Positions 1-13,548 are shown, counted from the stretch's first letter. The stretch is DNA of 64,000 bases from Tepidimonas sediminis (GCF_007556605.1 NZ_VJND01000001.1:124001-188000); one strand, 5' to 3'. Made by a program: numbers and translations. Notes: generated by a model from the sequence alone, not told the origin.

Positions 1-1
1 G

Positions 2-730
2 AACGGCCGGCCGGTGCGCACGCGGCTGCTGGAGCTCGTGCGGGAGCTGGGGCTGCTGGCGCGCGCGCACGGTGCCTGGGTGCGGCTGCACTACGTCTAC
101 CCGTACCCGCACGTGGACGAGCTCATCCCGCTGATGGCCGAGGGGCTGGTGCTGCCGTACCTGGACGTGCCGTTCCAGCACAGCCACCCGGACGTGCTGC
201 GACGCATGAAGCGCCCCGCCAGCGGCGAGCGCAACCTGGAGCGCATCCAGGCATGGCGGAGCGCCTGCCCGGAACTCGTCGTGCGCAGCACCTTCATCGC
301 CGGCTTTCCCGGCGAGACGGAGGCGGAGTTCCAGCACCTGCTGGACTTTGTGCGCGAGGCGCAGATCGACCGCGCCGGCTGCTTTGCCTACTCGCCGGTG
401 GAGGGCGCGGCGGCCAACGCGCTGCCCGGTGCGCTGCCGGACGAGGTGCGGCAGGAGCGGCGCGCGCGCTTCATGGAAGTGGCCGAGGCGGTGGCGGTGG
501 AGCGCCTCAAGCGCCGTGTCGGCGCCACGATGCAGGTGCTGGTCGATCAGGCGCTCAGCCTGGGCAAGAAGGGCGGGGTGGGGCGCACCTACGCCGACGC
601 GCCGGAGATCGACGGCACGGTGCGGCTGCTGCCGCCCGAAAAGGCCAGCAAGACCTACCGCGCCGGCGACTTCATCCGCGCGCGCATCGTCGCGGCCGAG
701 GGGCACGATCTGGTCGGCCTGCCGGTGTGA
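2..730 (+). CDS. rimO: Ribosomal protein S12 methylthiotransferase RimO (C-terminal part)
   Basis: This is the carboxy-terminal half of RimO, a radical-SAM enzyme that methylthiolates a conserved aspartate of ribosomal protein S12. The frame is open from the window edge, so the N-terminal domain and the CxxxCxxC cluster lie outside. Visible are the end of the radical-SAM barrel ([30 protein letters not shown]) and a C-terminal TRAM domain in about the last 65 residues. The string [10 protein letters not shown] is typical of RimO and separates it from its relative MiaB. The stop is TGA at 728-730. A hairpin downstream at 788-807 lacks a T-tract on this strand, so termination of rimO itself is unclear. 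Confidence 0.93.
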   Translation, partial: NGRPVRTRLLELVRELGLLARAHGAWVRLHYVYPYPHVDELIPLMAEGLVLPYLDVPFQHSHPDVLRRMKRPASGERNLERIQAWRSACPELVVRSTFIAGFPGETEAEFQHLLDFVREAQIDRAGCFAYSPVEGAAANALPGALPDEVRQERRARFMEVAEAVAVERLKRRVGATMQVLVDQALSLGKKGGVGRTYADAPEIDGTVRLLPPEKASKTYRAGDFIRARIVAAEGHDLVGLPV

Positions 731-783
731 GCACGGCCGCCGTGCGGCTGACCGGCGGTCACCTGGTCAGCGGCGCCCCAAAG

Positions 784-807
784 CAAAAGCCGACCTTGCG
801 GTCGGCT
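784..807 (-). terminator. Rho-independent terminator of the tRNA-Leu genes
   Basis: An 8-bp perfect hairpin (AGCCGACC, loop of four, GGTCGGCT at 788-807) is followed on the minus strand by TTTTG. It sits about 48 bases downstream of the leftward tRNA-Leu gene, which is the likely client. It may also slow rimO transcripts from the other side, but there is no T-run on the plus strand. Confidence 0.75.
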
Positions 808-854
808 GTCACATCACACTGCGCAGAGGCCGCAGAGACCACCCACGCGAAACT

Positions 855-939
855 TGGTGCCCAGGAGAGGACTCGAACCTCCACGCCTCGCGGCGCCAGT
901 ACCTGAAACTGGTGCGTCTACCAATTCCGCCACCTGGGC
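855..939 (-). tRNA. tRNA-Leu (anticodon CAG), copy 2
   Basis: On the minus strand the sequence folds as a class II tRNA of 85 bases including an encoded CCA. The acceptor stem is GCCCAGG/CCTGGGC, the anticodon stem CCAGT/ACTGG carries loop TTCAGGT with anticodon CAG, a long variable arm follows, and the T-loop is GTTCGAGTCC. It reads CUG, by far the commonest leucine codon in this GC-rich genome. The copy at 1035-1119 is identical over the tRNA body. Confidence 0.96.
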
Positions 940-955
940 AATTCAGGATTTTCGA

Positions 956-961
956 ATTGTA
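956..961 (-). promoter_or_regulatory. Candidate -10 element for tRNA-Leu copy 2
   Basis: On the minus strand TACAAT lies 16 bases upstream of the mature 5' end of the tRNA-Leu at 855-939, the right distance for a start of transcription just before the tRNA. No good -35 hexamer is seen. This suggests copy 2 has its own promoter rather than depending only on read-through from copy 1. Confidence 0.4.
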
Positions 962-1034
962 ACCGATGCGCCAATGCCGCGACGGCGCGCCAACTGTGGC
1001 ATCATCGGTGGCCCGAGACGGCGCCCATGCGCTG

Positions 1035-1119
1035 TGGTGCCCAGGAGAGGACTCGAACCTCCACGCCTCGCGGCGCCAGTACCTGAAACTGGTGCGTCTA
1101 CCAATTCCGCCACCTGGGC
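1035..1119 (-). tRNA. tRNA-Leu (anticodon CAG), copy 1
   Basis: This second 85-base tRNA-Leu is identical to the one at 855-939, with the same acceptor stem, CAG anticodon, long variable arm and encoded CCA. The two form a leftward tandem pair 95 bases apart. A possible -10 (TATGAT on the minus strand, 1136-1141) lies 16 bases upstream. The flanking sequences differ, so the duplicated unit is essentially the tRNA itself. Confidence 0.96.
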
Positions 1120-1135
1120 GTCTCAGGAAGCCATA

Positions 1136-1141
1136 ATCATA
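1136..1141 (-). promoter_or_regulatory. Candidate -10 element for tRNA-Leu copy 1
   Basis: TATGAT on the minus strand is placed 16 bases before the tRNA-Leu 5' end, in the short gap divergent from rnr. The hexamer and its spacing are plausible. No clear -35 is visible. Confidence 0.35.
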
Positions 1142-1182
1142 CACCAAACACACCCGCGGTCCGCGACCGCGCGAGGGTCTCA

Positions 1183-3444
1183 TTGAACGTGAAAGACAAG
1201 AACACCCCCATCGTGCCCGAGATCGAAGGCACCGTCGTCGGTCACCGCGACGGCCACGGCTTCGTCGTGCGCGACGATGGGCAACCCGACATCTACCTGC
1301 CGCCCAACGAGATGCGCGCGGTGCTGCACCGCGACCGCGTGCGCGTGCGCATCCTGCGGCTGGATCGACGTGGCCGACCCGAGGGACGCGTGACCGAGAT
1401 CCTGGCGCGGCCGGCCACGCCGATCATCGGGCGGCTGCTGCACGAAAACGGCGTGTGGCTGGTGGCGCCGGAGGACAAGCGCTACGGCCAGGACATCCTC
1501 ATCCCCAAGGGGGCCACCGGCACCGCGCAGCCGGGGCAGGTGGTGGTGGTGGAGCTGACCGAACCGCCGGCCCTCTATGGTCAGCCGGTGGGCCGCGTCA
1601 CCGAGGTGCTGGGCGACATCGACGACCCGGGCATGGAGATCGAGATCGCGGTGCGCAAGTATGGCGTGCCGCACCAGTTCTCCGAGGCCGCGCTGGCCGA
1701 GGCGCGCGCGCTGCCGGACAAGGTGCGCGCGGCCGACCGCCGCGGTCGCATCGACCTGACCGACGTGCCGCTGGTGACCATCGACGGCGAGGACGCGCGC
1801 GACTTCGACGACGCCGTCTACTGCGAGCCGGCGCGCGTCGGGCGCGGCAAGGGCTGGCGGCTGCTGGTGGCCATCGCCGACGTCAGCCACTACGTGCGCA
1901 ATGGCTCGGCGCTGGACGTCGACGCCTACGAGCGCGCCACCAGCGTCTATTTCCCGCGCCGCGTCATCCCGATGCTGCCGGAAAAACTCTCCAACGGGCT
2001 TTGCTCGCTCAACCCCGGGGTGGACCGGCTGTGCATGGTGTGCGACATGCTGATCGACGCCAAGGGGCAGGTGCAGGCCTACCAGTTCTATCCGGCGGTG
2101 ATGCACAGCCACCAGCGTTTCACCTACACCGAGGTGGCCGCCATCCTGCAGAACACGCGCGGCCCCGAGGCGCAGCGCCACGCGCAGCTGGTGCCGCACC
2201 TGCTCAACCTGCACGACGTCTTCCGCGCGCTGCTGCGCGCGCGCGAGGCGCGCGGCGCGGTGGACCTGGAGACGGTGGAGACGCAGATCGTCTGCGACGA
2301 GGCCGGCCGCATCGAGCGCATCGAGCCGCGCACGCGCAACGACGCGCACCGCCTGATCGAGGAGGCGATGCTGGCGGCCAACGTCTGCGCCGCCGACTTC
2401 ATCGCCAGCCACCACCATCCGTGCCTGTACCGCGTGCACGAGCCCCCCTCGGCGGACAAGGTGGAGCTGCTGCGCGAGTACCTCAAGGCGCTCGGCGTGG
2501 CGGCGACGCTGCCCGATGCGCCGGCGCCGCGCGACTTCCAGGCGCTGTCCAAGGCCACGGCCGATCGCCCCGACGCGCCGCAGATCCACCAGATGCTGCT
2601 GCGCTCGATGCAGCAGGCCATGTACTCACCGCACAATGTGGGCCACTTCGGGCTGGCGTTCGAGGCCTACACGCACTTCACGAGCCCGATCCGGCGCTAC
2701 CCGGACCTGCTGGTGCACCGCGTCATCAAGGCGATCCTGAAGGGCGAGCGCTACCACCTGCCGGCGCTGCCGCTGCCGGGCGAGGCGCAGGCCAAGCTGG
2801 CCAAGCGGCTGCAGGATCGCGGCGCCTCCGAGGCGATGACGCGCACGCGCGGGCGACCCAGCGACGAGGTGCTCGGCTGGGAGGCCGCCGGCCTGCACTG
2901 CAGCGCCAACGAGCGCCGCGCCGACGAGGCCAGCCGCGACGTCGAGGCGTGGCTGAAGTGCAAGTACATGCGCGAGCACCTGGGCGAGGAGTTCGCCGGC
3001 ACGGTCAGCGCGGTCACCAGCTTCGGTCTGTTCGTCACGCTGGATGCGATGTACGTCGAGGGGCTGGTGCACATCACCGAGCTGGGCGCGGAGTACTTCC
3101 AGTACGACGAGCGGCGCCAGGAGCTGCGCGGCGAGCGCACCGGCGTGCGCTACACGCTGGGCACGCCGGTGCGGGTGCAGGTCAGCCGCGTCGACCTGGA
3201 CGGGCGGCGTATCGATTTCCGCCTCGTGCGGCCGCAAGGGGAGGAGGCGGTGCGCACCACCGGTGACGGTCCGCGCCGGCGCAAGGCGGAGCGGGCCGCG
3301 GTCGCCGACGCGGGCGCCGGCGACACGCGCGGTGAGCCGGCCGGGCGCAAGCGCGCGCGCGGGGCTGCCGGTGCGTCCGCCCCCCGGCGCGAGGCGGGGA
3401 CGCCGGCGCCGCGCGGCCGGCGCGGGCGCACGCCGCGGCGCTGA
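1183..3444 (+). CDS. rnr: Ribonuclease R
   Basis: RNase R is a processive 3'-5' exoribonuclease of the RNB family that degrades structured RNA. The 753 residues show an N-terminal cold-shock-like OB domain (about 12-60), a second OB domain, and the RNB catalytic domain (about 190-520). The metal-binding stretch IDGEDARDFDDAV supplies the acidic residues. An S1 domain (about 605-690) and a basic Arg/Ala/Gly-rich tail complete the protein. The start is TTG at 1183 with GAGGG five bases upstream; GTG at 1189 is an alternative. It lacks the N-terminal winged-helix segment found in the 813-residue E. coli enzyme, and the tRNA-Leu gene directly upstream leaves no room for it. It is divergent from tRNA-Leu. 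Confidence 0.95.
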   Translation: MNVKDKNTPIVPEIEGTVVGHRDGHGFVVRDDGQPDIYLPPNEMRAVLHRDRVRVRILRLDRRGRPEGRVTEILARPATPIIGRLLHENGVWLVAPEDKRYGQDILIPKGATGTAQPGQVVVVELTEPPALYGQPVGRVTEVLGDIDDPGMEIEIAVRKYGVPHQFSEAALAEARALPDKVRAADRRGRIDLTDVPLVTIDGEDARDFDDAVYCEPARVGRGKGWRLLVAIADVSHYVRNGSALDVDAYERATSVYFPRRVIPMLPEKLSNGLCSLNPGVDRLCMVCDMLIDAKGQVQAYQFYPAVMHSHQRFTYTEVAAILQNTRGPEAQRHAQLVPHLLNLHDVFRALLRAREARGAVDLETVETQIVCDEAGRIERIEPRTRNDAHRLIEEAMLAANVCAADFIASHHHPCLYRVHEPPSADKVELLREYLKALGVAATLPDAPAPRDFQALSKATADRPDAPQIHQMLLRSMQQAMYSPHNVGHFGLAFEAYTHFTSPIRRYPDLLVHRVIKAILKGERYHLPALPLPGEAQAKLAKRLQDRGASEAMTRTRGRPSDEVLGWEAAGLHCSANERRADEASRDVEAWLKCKYMREHLGEEFAGTVSAVTSFGLFVTLDAMYVEGLVHITELGAEYFQYDERRQELRGERTGVRYTLGTPVRVQVSRVDLDGRRIDFRLVRPQGEEAVRTTGDGPRRRKAERAAVADAGAGDTRGEPAGRKRARGAAGASAPRREAGTPAPRGRRGRTPRR

Positions 3445-3495
3445 ACGGCATGGCCTCGTTGGCACCCCCGCTCCCATCCCGTACGATTGCCCGCC

Positions 3496-4023
3496 ATGCG
3501 CATCGTCCTGTTTCTGCTCGATACCCTGTTCTTCATCCTGGTCGCGGCGGCGTTGCTGCGCGGCTGGATGAACACGCGCCGGCTGCGCATGACGCAGCAG
3601 CCCGGCCCGTTCGTCATCGCCATCACCGACTGGATCGTGCAGCCGCTGCGGCGCACGCTGCCGCGCCCCTGGGCGCAGGCCAACACCGACTGGGGCAGCC
3701 TGCTGGCGGCGCTGCTGCTGGCGCTGGCGTACGCCGGGCTGGTGGCACTGCTTTCCGACGGCGCAGGCTATCTGTTCGGCATTCCGCTGCTGGCGCTGCA
3801 CTTTCTGCTGCGCACGGTGCTGCAGGGGCTGATGGTGCTGCTGCTGGTCTACGCCGTGCTGTCCTGGGTGCAGCCGATGGCGCCGGTGCTGGGACTGCTG
3901 GGCCGCCTGCTGGAGCCGCTGCTGGCGCCGGTGCGCCGCGTCATCCCCACCGTCGGCGGGGTCGACCTGTCGGTGCTGGTGCTGCTGATCGGGCTGCAGG
4001 TGGCGCTGATGCTGCTGGGCTGA
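3496..4023 (+). CDS. YggT family integral membrane protein
   Basis: The 175-residue protein has the two-part YggT layout. Hydrophobic helices occur near residues 1-22, 60-82, 95-120 and 145-172, and each half contains a conserved Trp-rich or proline-rich segment (TDWIVQPLRRTLP; LLSWVQPMAPVLG-like). YggT proteins are inner-membrane proteins linked to osmotic stress and cell division in various bacteria, but their biochemical role is not settled. The ATG at 3496 is preferred over an upstream TTG because the hydrophobic helix begins directly after it. It follows rnr by 51 bases on the same strand and converges on moeA. Confidence 0.85.
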   Translation: MRIVLFLLDTLFFILVAAALLRGWMNTRRLRMTQQPGPFVIAITDWIVQPLRRTLPRPWAQANTDWGSLLAALLLALAYAGLVALLSDGAGYLFGIPLLALHFLLRTVLQGLMVLLLVYAVLSWVQPMAPVLGLLGRLLEPLLAPVRRVIPTVGGVDLSVLVLLIGLQVALMLLG

Positions 4024-4047
4024 TCGCGGCGTGCCGCGCGGCGCGGA

Positions 4048-5337
4048 TCAGATCAGCCCCTCGAACATCAGCACGTCGACCTCGTCGCCGGGTGCGACGC
4101 TGCCTTGGTGGTGGTGCAGCACGATCAGCCCGTTGGCCTCCACCATCGAGCGCAGCACGCCCGAGCCCTGCTGACCGGTGGTGCGCACCAGCAGCGTGCC
4201 GTCGGCCGCGCGCGTGACGATGCCGCGCTGGTACTCGGTGCGACCGGGTTTCTTGCGCATCGGCTCGGTGCTGCGCGCGCGCAACGGAATCGGCGCCGCG
4301 GCCGTCGCCCCCATCAGGCGCAGCAGCGCCGGCCGCACGAACATCAGGAAGGTCACCATCGCCGCCACCGGGTTGCCGGGCAGGCCGAACAGCAGCGTGG
4401 AGCGGCTGCCGGCCTGCAGCCGGCCGACCGCCATCGGTCTGCCCGGCCGCATCGCGATGCGCCAGAACGCAACCTCGCCGAGCCGGCGCATCATCGCCTT
4501 GGTGTGGTCGGCCTCGCCCATGCTGACGCCGCCGCTGGTGATGACGGCATCGGCCTGCGCCGCCGCCTGGCGGAAGGCGGCCTCCAGCGCCGCCGGCTCG
4601 TCGCGCACCACGCCGAAGTCGAGCACGTCCACGCCGAGGCGGCACAGCAGCGCGGTGATCGTGTGGCGGTTGCTGTCGTAGATCGCGCCGGGCCGCCAGG
4701 GCTCGCCGAGGCTGAGCACCTCGTCGCCGGTGGAAAAGTAGGCCACGCGCGCACGGCGCCGAACCGTCACTTCGCCGATGCCGAGGCTGGCCACGAGCCC
4801 CAGCGCCGCCGGCCCCAGACGCTGCCCGGCGTGCAGCGCGGGCCGGCCGGCGGCCAAGTCCTCGCCGCGCAGCCGACGGTGGTCGCCGGGGCGCACCACG
4901 CCGGCCGGCACCGTGATCGTGCCGTCGCCGCCGTCGCCGTCGGCGACGAACTCCAGCGGCACCACGGTGTCGCAATCGGCGGGCATGACGGCGCCGGTCA
5001 TGATCCGCACACAGGCCCCTGCCGGCACGGGCTGCGTCCAGCCCTGTCCGCCGGCGTAGCAGGTGCCCAGCACCCGCAGCGTCGTGTCACCCTCGGCGCG
5101 CAGGTCGCCGCCGCGCAGCGCGTAGCCGTCCATCGCGGCGTTGTCGTGGGGAGGCACGTCCATCGGCGAGATGACGTCGCGCGCCAGCACGCGCTGCAGC
5201 GCCTGCGGCAACGCCACGGTCTCGGTTTCCGGCAGCGGCTCCACCAGCCGCTCGAGAAACGCGCCCACCAGCTCGGCGGGCAGCGCGTGCGGGTCGTAGC
5301 CTTGCAGCTCGGCGGCAATCTGCTCCAGGGTCTTCAT
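4048..5337 (-). CDS. moeA: Molybdopterin molybdenumtransferase MoeA
   Basis: MoeA inserts molybdate into adenylylated molybdopterin, the last common step of molybdenum cofactor synthesis. The 429 residues fit the family. Seen are the N-terminal MoeA domain ([26 protein letters not shown]), the central MoCF-binding domain with TGDE and the [13 protein letters not shown] motif, [14 protein letters not shown], and the C-terminal beta-barrel domain IV. The start ATG overlaps the stop of mobA (ATGA), so the two are translationally coupled. It is the last gene of a leftward moaA-mobA-moeA operon. Confidence 0.96.
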   Translation of the reverse strand: MKTLEQIAAELQGYDPHALPAELVGAFLERLVEPLPETETVALPQALQRVLARDVISPMDVPPHDNAAMDGYALRGGDLRAEGDTTLRVLGTCYAGGQGWTQPVPAGACVRIMTGAVMPADCDTVVPLEFVADGDGGDGTITVPAGVVRPGDHRRLRGEDLAAGRPALHAGQRLGPAALGLVASLGIGEVTVRRRARVAYFSTGDEVLSLGEPWRPGAIYDSNRHTITALLCRLGVDVLDFGVVRDEPAALEAAFRQAAAQADAVITSGGVSMGEADHTKAMMRRLGEVAFWRIAMRPGRPMAVGRLQAGSRSTLLFGLPGNPVAAMVTFLMFVRPALLRLMGATAAAPIPLRARSTEPMRKKPGRTEYQRGIVTRAADGTLLVRTTGQQGSGVLRSMVEANGLIVLHHHQGSVAPGDEVDVLMFEGLI

Positions 5338-6014
5338 CGGCGGTTCGGGGGCACGGCGCCGGCGGCATCCAGCGCGTGCAGTTCGTGCAGGGTGTTGACG
5401 TTGGCGAAGGCCAGGGGATCGTCGCCCGGCTGGTCGAATGGCACGACGACGCAGCGCTGCCGCGCCGTCCAGGCGTCGATCTTGCGCCCACCGTCGCGCA
5501 GGAAGGTCTGCAGGTCGTCCAGCAGGTGGGCGCCCAGCAGCGCGAACACCGGTTGCGCTCGCAGCACGCCGTCGTCCTCGCGCGCGGCGGCCAGCGCGAC
5601 GTCGGCCTGCGCGGCGGTCAGCGCCGCAACCAGCCGCTCGGCCAGGTCGAGCGGCAGCAGGGGGGAGTCGCACGGCACGCTCAGCACCCACGGCGTGGTG
5701 GCGTGGATCAGCCCGGTGAGCATGCCCGCCAGCGGGCCGGCGTATCCCTCGACGACGTCGGGCCACACCGGTGCGCCCAGCGCCTCGTAGGCGGCCAGGT
5801 GCCGATTGGCGTTGATGAGGCACGGGCCGACCCAGCCGCCGCGCTGCTGCTGCAGCCGCAGCAGCGCGTGCAAGGCCAGTGGCGCACCGCGGAAGGTCTG
5901 CAGGCCCTTGTCCAGGCCGCCCATGCGGCTGCCGCGGCCTCCGGCCAGCACCAGGCCGGTGACGCCGCCCGGGGTCGGGGCGCTCCAGTCGGGATGGGGG
6001 GTGGCTGCCGTCAC
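5334..6014 (-). CDS. mobA: Molybdenum cofactor guanylyltransferase MobA
   Basis: MobA transfers GMP from GTP to molybdopterin to give the bis-MGD cofactor used by DMSO-reductase-family enzymes such as nitrate reductases and formate dehydrogenases. The 226-residue protein opens, after a short tail, with the nucleotide-binding signature [17 protein letters not shown]. It carries an acidic metal-binding region around residues 100-115 (VPCDSPLLP). It starts 4 bases after the moaA stop, and its own stop overlaps the moeA start, so it sits in the middle of a tight operon. Confidence 0.95.
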   Translation of the reverse strand: MTAATPHPDWSAPTPGGVTGLVLAGGRGSRMGGLDKGLQTFRGAPLALHALLRLQQQRGGWVGPCLINANRHLAAYEALGAPVWPDVVEGYAGPLAGMLTGLIHATTPWVLSVPCDSPLLPLDLAERLVAALTAAQADVALAAAREDDGVLRAQPVFALLGAHLLDDLQTFLRDGGRKIDAWTARQRCVVVPFDQPGDDPLAFANVNTLHELHALDAAGAVPPNRR

Positions 6015-6018
6015 GTCC

Positions 6019-7155
6019 TCAGCCCCCGATGTAGCTCATCTCGATGCGCCGCGCGCTGCGCCGCGTCTCGGGTGGCAGGCTGGCGCGGATCTCGGAGTAG
6101 CGGTCGGCGCGCTGGCCCCAGATGGCGGCCAGCGACGCGGCGATGTCGTCGTCGCTGGCCCCGCCGCGCAGCAGCGTGCGCAGGTCGTAGCCGCGCTCGG
6201 CGAACAGGCAGAGGTACAGGCGCCCCTCGGTGGACAGGCGCGCGCGGTTGCAGTCGCGGCAGAACGCCTGCGTGACGCTGCTGATGAAGCCGACTTCGCC
6301 CAGCGCCGGATCGTGGCGGCCGTCTGCGCCAGCGTAGCCCCAGCGCTCGGCCGTCTCGCCCGGGCTGGAGGGTTCCAGCGGCACCAGCGCGAAGGCCTGC
6401 TGCAGGCGCGCCCGCACCTCGGCGCTGGGCAGCACCTCGTCCATGCACCAGCCGTTGGAGCTGCCCACGTCCATGTACTCGATGAAGCGCAGCACGATGC
6501 CGGTGCCGCGGAAGTGACGCGCCATCGGCACGATCTGGTCGTCGTTGGTGCCGCGCTTGACCACCATGTTGACCTTGATCGGCGCCAGGCCGGCCTGCCG
6601 GGCCGCCTCGATGCCCTCCAATACCTCGGCCACCGGAAAGCCGACGTCGTTCATGCGCTGGAACACCGCGTCGTCCAGCGCGTCCAGGCTGACCGTGACG
6701 CGCTGCAGCCCCGCGTCGCGCAGCGCGCGCGCCTTGCGCTTGAGCAGGCTGCCGTTGGTGGTCAGCGTCAGCTCCGGTGGCGTGCCCTCCACCGTGCGCA
6801 GCGCGGCCAGCATCTCGACCAGGCGCTCGACGTTCTTGCGCAGCAGCGGCTCACCGCCGGTCAGGCGGATCTTGCGCACCCCGTGCGCGAGGAAGATGCG
6901 CGCCAGGCGCGTGATCTCCTCGAACGTCAGCAGATCCGCATGCGGCAGGTAGGGGTAATCCTTGCCGAACACCTCCTTGGGCATGCAGTAGCTGCAGCGG
7001 AAGTTGCAGCGGTCGGTGACGCTGATGCGCAGGTCGCGCAGCGGGCGCTGCAGACGATCCAGCAGACGGCCCTGCGGTGGCAGGGCCTGGATCGGACGGG
7101 GCGCCGCCAGCGCCGCCACGCGCTGGTCGTAGAGGGGGATGACGCGCTCGGCCAT
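6019..7155 (-). CDS. moaA: GTP 3',8-cyclase MoaA
   Basis: MoaA is the radical-SAM enzyme that converts GTP to 3',8-cH2GTP, the first step of molybdopterin synthesis. The 378 residues show the SAM cluster motif CNFRCSYC, the GGEPLLR motif, and the second cluster [14 protein letters not shown]...LCLF near the C terminus. The terminal Gly-Gly is needed for activity in studied homologues. It is the first gene of moaA-mobA-moeA. The other pathway genes (moaC, moaD, moaE, moeB/mogA) are not in the window. Confidence 0.97.
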   Translation of the reverse strand: MAERVIPLYDQRVAALAAPRPIQALPPQGRLLDRLQRPLRDLRISVTDRCNFRCSYCMPKEVFGKDYPYLPHADLLTFEEITRLARIFLAHGVRKIRLTGGEPLLRKNVERLVEMLAALRTVEGTPPELTLTTNGSLLKRKARALRDAGLQRVTVSLDALDDAVFQRMNDVGFPVAEVLEGIEAARQAGLAPIKVNMVVKRGTNDDQIVPMARHFRGTGIVLRFIEYMDVGSSNGWCMDEVLPSAEVRARLQQAFALVPLEPSSPGETAERWGYAGADGRHDPALGEVGFISSVTQAFCRDCNRARLSTEGRLYLCLFAERGYDLRTLLRGGASDDDIAASLAAIWGQRADRYSEIRASLPPETRRSARRIEMSYIGG

Positions 7156-7241
7156 GGTGCGCTAGATTATCGCCAGCCGGCAACTGCGCCGCGGGTGGGG
7201 TTTCCCGCGGGCGACAGTGCCGGCAAGTCGAGGAACGAAGG

Positions 7242-7781
7242 ATGCCGACCGATCGACGTCAATGGCTGCGGCGGGCTGCGGTGCTGGCGCTGGCCGCGGG
7301 TGCCGCCCGCGCGGGGGCGCAGCCGGCCGAGGCGGCGGCCGCGGAGGCCAAGGCGCCGCCGCTGCCGGCGCTGGGGGCACCCTGGCCCGTGCCGGCACTG
7401 GAGCTGCTGGACGGCAGCCGCTTCGAGCCGGCGCGCGCCGACGGGCAGCTGCTGGTGCTGTACTGGTGGGCCAGCACCTGTCCGTTCTGCGCCGTCACGA
7501 CGCCGCACCTCGACGCCTTCTGGCAGCGCCACCGCCAGCGCCCCGGCTGGCAGCTGCTGACGCTGTCGATCGACCGCACGCGCGAGGCGGCGGTGCGCTA
7601 CCTGCAGCAGCGCGGCTACGCGTTCCCGTGCGCCTGGGTGACACCCGACATCCAGCGCGCCATGCCCAAGCCCAAGGGGCTGCCGATCACGCTGGTGCGC
7701 GGGCGCGACGGCCGCATCCTGATGGCCGAGCGCGGCCAGCTGTTCGCCGAGGACATCGACGCCATCGCGCAGTGGCTGTGA
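7242..7781 (+). CDS. TlpA/thioredoxin-like periplasmic redox protein
   Basis: The 179-residue protein starts with a signal region containing RRQWLRRAAVLALAAG, which resembles a Tat signal, with cleavage likely after AGAQA or thereabouts. A thioredoxin fold follows with active site WWASTCPFCAVTTPHL. CPFC is the redox pair, and a cis-Pro loop (GLPITLV) lies near residue 150. Such TlpA-family proteins reduce or oxidise disulfides of exported proteins, often for cytochrome c maturation. The partner is not evident here. RBS-like AGGAACGAAGG precedes the ATG. The gene is divergent from moaA with an 86-base gap. Confidence 0.85.
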   Translation: MPTDRRQWLRRAAVLALAAGAARAGAQPAEAAAAEAKAPPLPALGAPWPVPALELLDGSRFEPARADGQLLVLYWWASTCPFCAVTTPHLDAFWQRHRQRPGWQLLTLSIDRTREAAVRYLQQRGYAFPCAWVTPDIQRAMPKPKGLPITLVRGRDGRILMAERGQLFAEDIDAIAQWL

Positions 7782-7856
7782 GGCCGCGCCGCCCCGCCGC
7801 CGGCCGGACGCCGCAGAGGCGGGACGGGCGCCCCTGCGCCGTGGGCAGGCGGGTGC

Positions 7857-9911
<2,055 letters not shown>

Positions 9912-9943
9912 ACCGATGTCTCCTCTTGCCAGGGTTGCTCGGT

Positions 9944-9993
9944 CGGAAGCCAACGCAGTCGTGACAGCCGTCGGCTTCCGCTGCGTTGCTTCC
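9944..9993 (-). promoter_or_regulatory. Hairpin with alternative fold in the hppA leader
   Basis: Bases 9945-9950 plus 9952-9958 pair with 9981-9993 to give a 13-bp stem with one bulged C. A competing 8-bp stem forms between 9944-9951 and 9973-9980 (CGGAAGCC with GGCTTCCG), and the two folds exclude each other because they share the left arm. In the minus-strand transcript this lies about 33 bases upstream of the hppA ATG, just before the ribosome binding site. The pairing is read directly; a regulatory role is inference. Confidence 0.4.
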
Positions 9994-10121
9994 TCGCCGC
10001 GCGCGGTCCCCGTCCCCGACCCCGCCGCGCGGCGATTGGCCAACGCCTCCAATGTAGCGCAAGCCTTGCCGCGATGCATCCCCCCGCGGGGCGCGCGTGC
10101 GGGCCGTCAGCGTCGCGCCAG

Positions 10122-10127
10122 TAAAAT
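10122..10127 (+). promoter_or_regulatory. Candidate -10 element of ppa
   Basis: TAAAAT stands out in a very GC-rich region, 91 bases before the ppa start codon, in the context CAGTAAAATGGGCG. No convincing -35 is present, which is common for GC-rich betaproteobacterial promoters. Confidence 0.4.
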
Positions 10128-10218
10128 GGGCGACAGTCGGGTGTGCGGCCGCTGGCCCCGCGGGGGCTGGCGCGCACGCTTTCCCTTCATCCCTTGCTGA
10201 CTGTCCTTCGACGCCATC

Positions 10219-10758
10219 ATGTCCCTCGATCAAGTCACCGCGGGCGACAAAGTGCCCGACGCCTTCAACGTCATCATCGAGATCTCCATGCACGGCGAGC
10301 CGATCAAGTACGAGGTCGACAAGGCCTCGGGCGCGATCTTCGTCGACCGCTTCATGAACACCGCGATGCACTACCCCACCAACTATGGGTACGTGCCGCA
10401 GACCATCGCCGGTGACGGTGACCCGGTGGACGTGCTGGTCATCACCCCGGTGCCGCTGCCGCCGGGCGTGGTCGTGCCGTGCCGCGCGCTGGGCCTGCTC
10501 AAGATGGAGGACGAGGGTGGCGTCGACGGCAAGGTGCTGGCCGTGCCGACCGAGAAGGTGCTGCCGCTGTACTCGCGCTGGAAGACGCTGGAGGATCTCA
10601 ACCCGGTGCGCCTGCGCACCATCGAGCACTTCTTCGAGCACTACAAGGATCTCGATCCGGGCAAGTGGGTCAAGGTGCTGGGCTGGGGCTCGGTGGAGGA
10701 GGCCCGTCAGGAGATCCTGTCGGGCGTGCAGGCGTACCGCGCCCAGCACGGCGGCTGA
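10219..10758 (+). CDS. ppa: Inorganic pyrophosphatase (soluble, family I)
   Basis: Ppa hydrolyses pyrophosphate to phosphate in the cytoplasm, pulling biosynthetic reactions forward. The 179-residue protein has the family I signature DGDPVDVLV, which supplies the metal-binding aspartates, and the active-site strings [15 protein letters not shown] and [13 protein letters not shown]. Length matches bacterial family I enzymes. It is divergent from the membrane pyrophosphatase hppA and is followed after 40 bases by nadE, whose reaction also makes pyrophosphate. Confidence 0.97.
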   Translation: MSLDQVTAGDKVPDAFNVIIEISMHGEPIKYEVDKASGAIFVDRFMNTAMHYPTNYGYVPQTIAGDGDPVDVLVITPVPLPPGVVVPCRALGLLKMEDEGGVDGKVLAVPTEKVLPLYSRWKTLEDLNPVRLRTIEHFFEHYKDLDPGKWVKVLGWGSVEEARQEILSGVQAYRAQHGG

Positions 10759-10798
10759 GGGTGCCGCCGACCCACGGCCGCCGTCGGGTGAGCGCACG

Positions 10799-12926
<2,128 letters not shown>

Positions 12927-12939
12927 GGCGCGGCGTCGC

Positions 12940-13548
12940 TCAGATCGCGCGCAGGTCGGCCGCGGGGGCCAACCCCGCGGCCTGCACCAGCCGCGGCAGC
13001 AGCGCCAGCGCATCGCCGTCGACGTCCACCAGCCCCAGCTGCGCATCGCCGACGAAGCCGGCGGCGCGCGTCTGCCGCAGGAAGGCCAGCAGCCCGTCCC
13101 AGTAGCCGCCGGCGTTGAGCAGCCCGAGCGGCTTGGCGTGGTAGCCCAGCTGGCGCCAGGTCCACACCTCGAACAGCTCCTCCAGCGTGCCCAGCCCCCC
13201 GGGCAGCGCGAGGAACGCGTCGGCGCGCTCGGCCATCAGGCGCTTGCGCTCGTGCATCGTGGCCACGACGTGCAGCTCGGTGCAGTCGCGCTTGGCGAAT
13301 TCGCGCGCCACCAGGCTCTGCGGGATCACGCCGATGACGCGGCCCCCGGCGGCCAGCGTGGCGCCGGCCACGATGCCCATCAGGCCCGCGTTGCCGCCGC
13401 CGTAGACCAGCTGGCCGCCGTGGCGACCGATCCAGGTGCCGACCTGCTCGGCCAGCTGCGCGAAGCGAGGATCGGCGCCCGCGCGCGAGCCGCAGTAGAC
13501 GCACAGCGAGAACGCCGGCGGCGGGGCCGGGATGGCCGCCGTCGTCAT
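12940..13548 (-). CDS. LOG family nucleoside 5'-monophosphate phosphoribohydrolase
   Basis: The 202-residue protein belongs to the LOG/TIGR00730 family, whose studied members cleave N6-modified or ordinary nucleoside monophosphates to base plus ribose-5-phosphate; in plants this activates cytokinins. Diagnostic strings are [19 protein letters not shown] and [14 protein letters not shown], which carries the PGGxGTxxE motif with the catalytic Glu. Its ATG overlaps the stop of the upstream RDD gene (ATGA), so the two are coupled. It converges on glnB with a 13-base gap. Confidence 0.88.
   Translation of the reverse strand: MTTAAIPAPPPAFSLCVYCGSRAGADPRFAQLAEQVGTWIGRHGGQLVYGGGNAGLMGIVAGATLAAGGRVIGVIPQSLVAREFAKRDCTELHVVATMHERKRLMAERADAFLALPGGLGTLEELFEVWTWRQLGYHAKPLGLLNAGGYWDGLLAFLRQTRAAGFVGDAQLGLVDVDGDALALLPRLVQAAGLAPAADLRAI

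Larger units (their letters stand above)
9912..10218. other. Divergent control region between hppA and ppa (307 bases)
   Basis: No coding sequence is supported here. The region holds the hppA ribosome binding site (minus-strand AAGAGGAG near 9919-9926), a strong inverted repeat in the hppA leader (9945-9993, listed separately), a GC-rich middle part, and a candidate -10 for ppa at 10122-10127. The remainder shows nothing recognisable. Confidence 0.6.
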
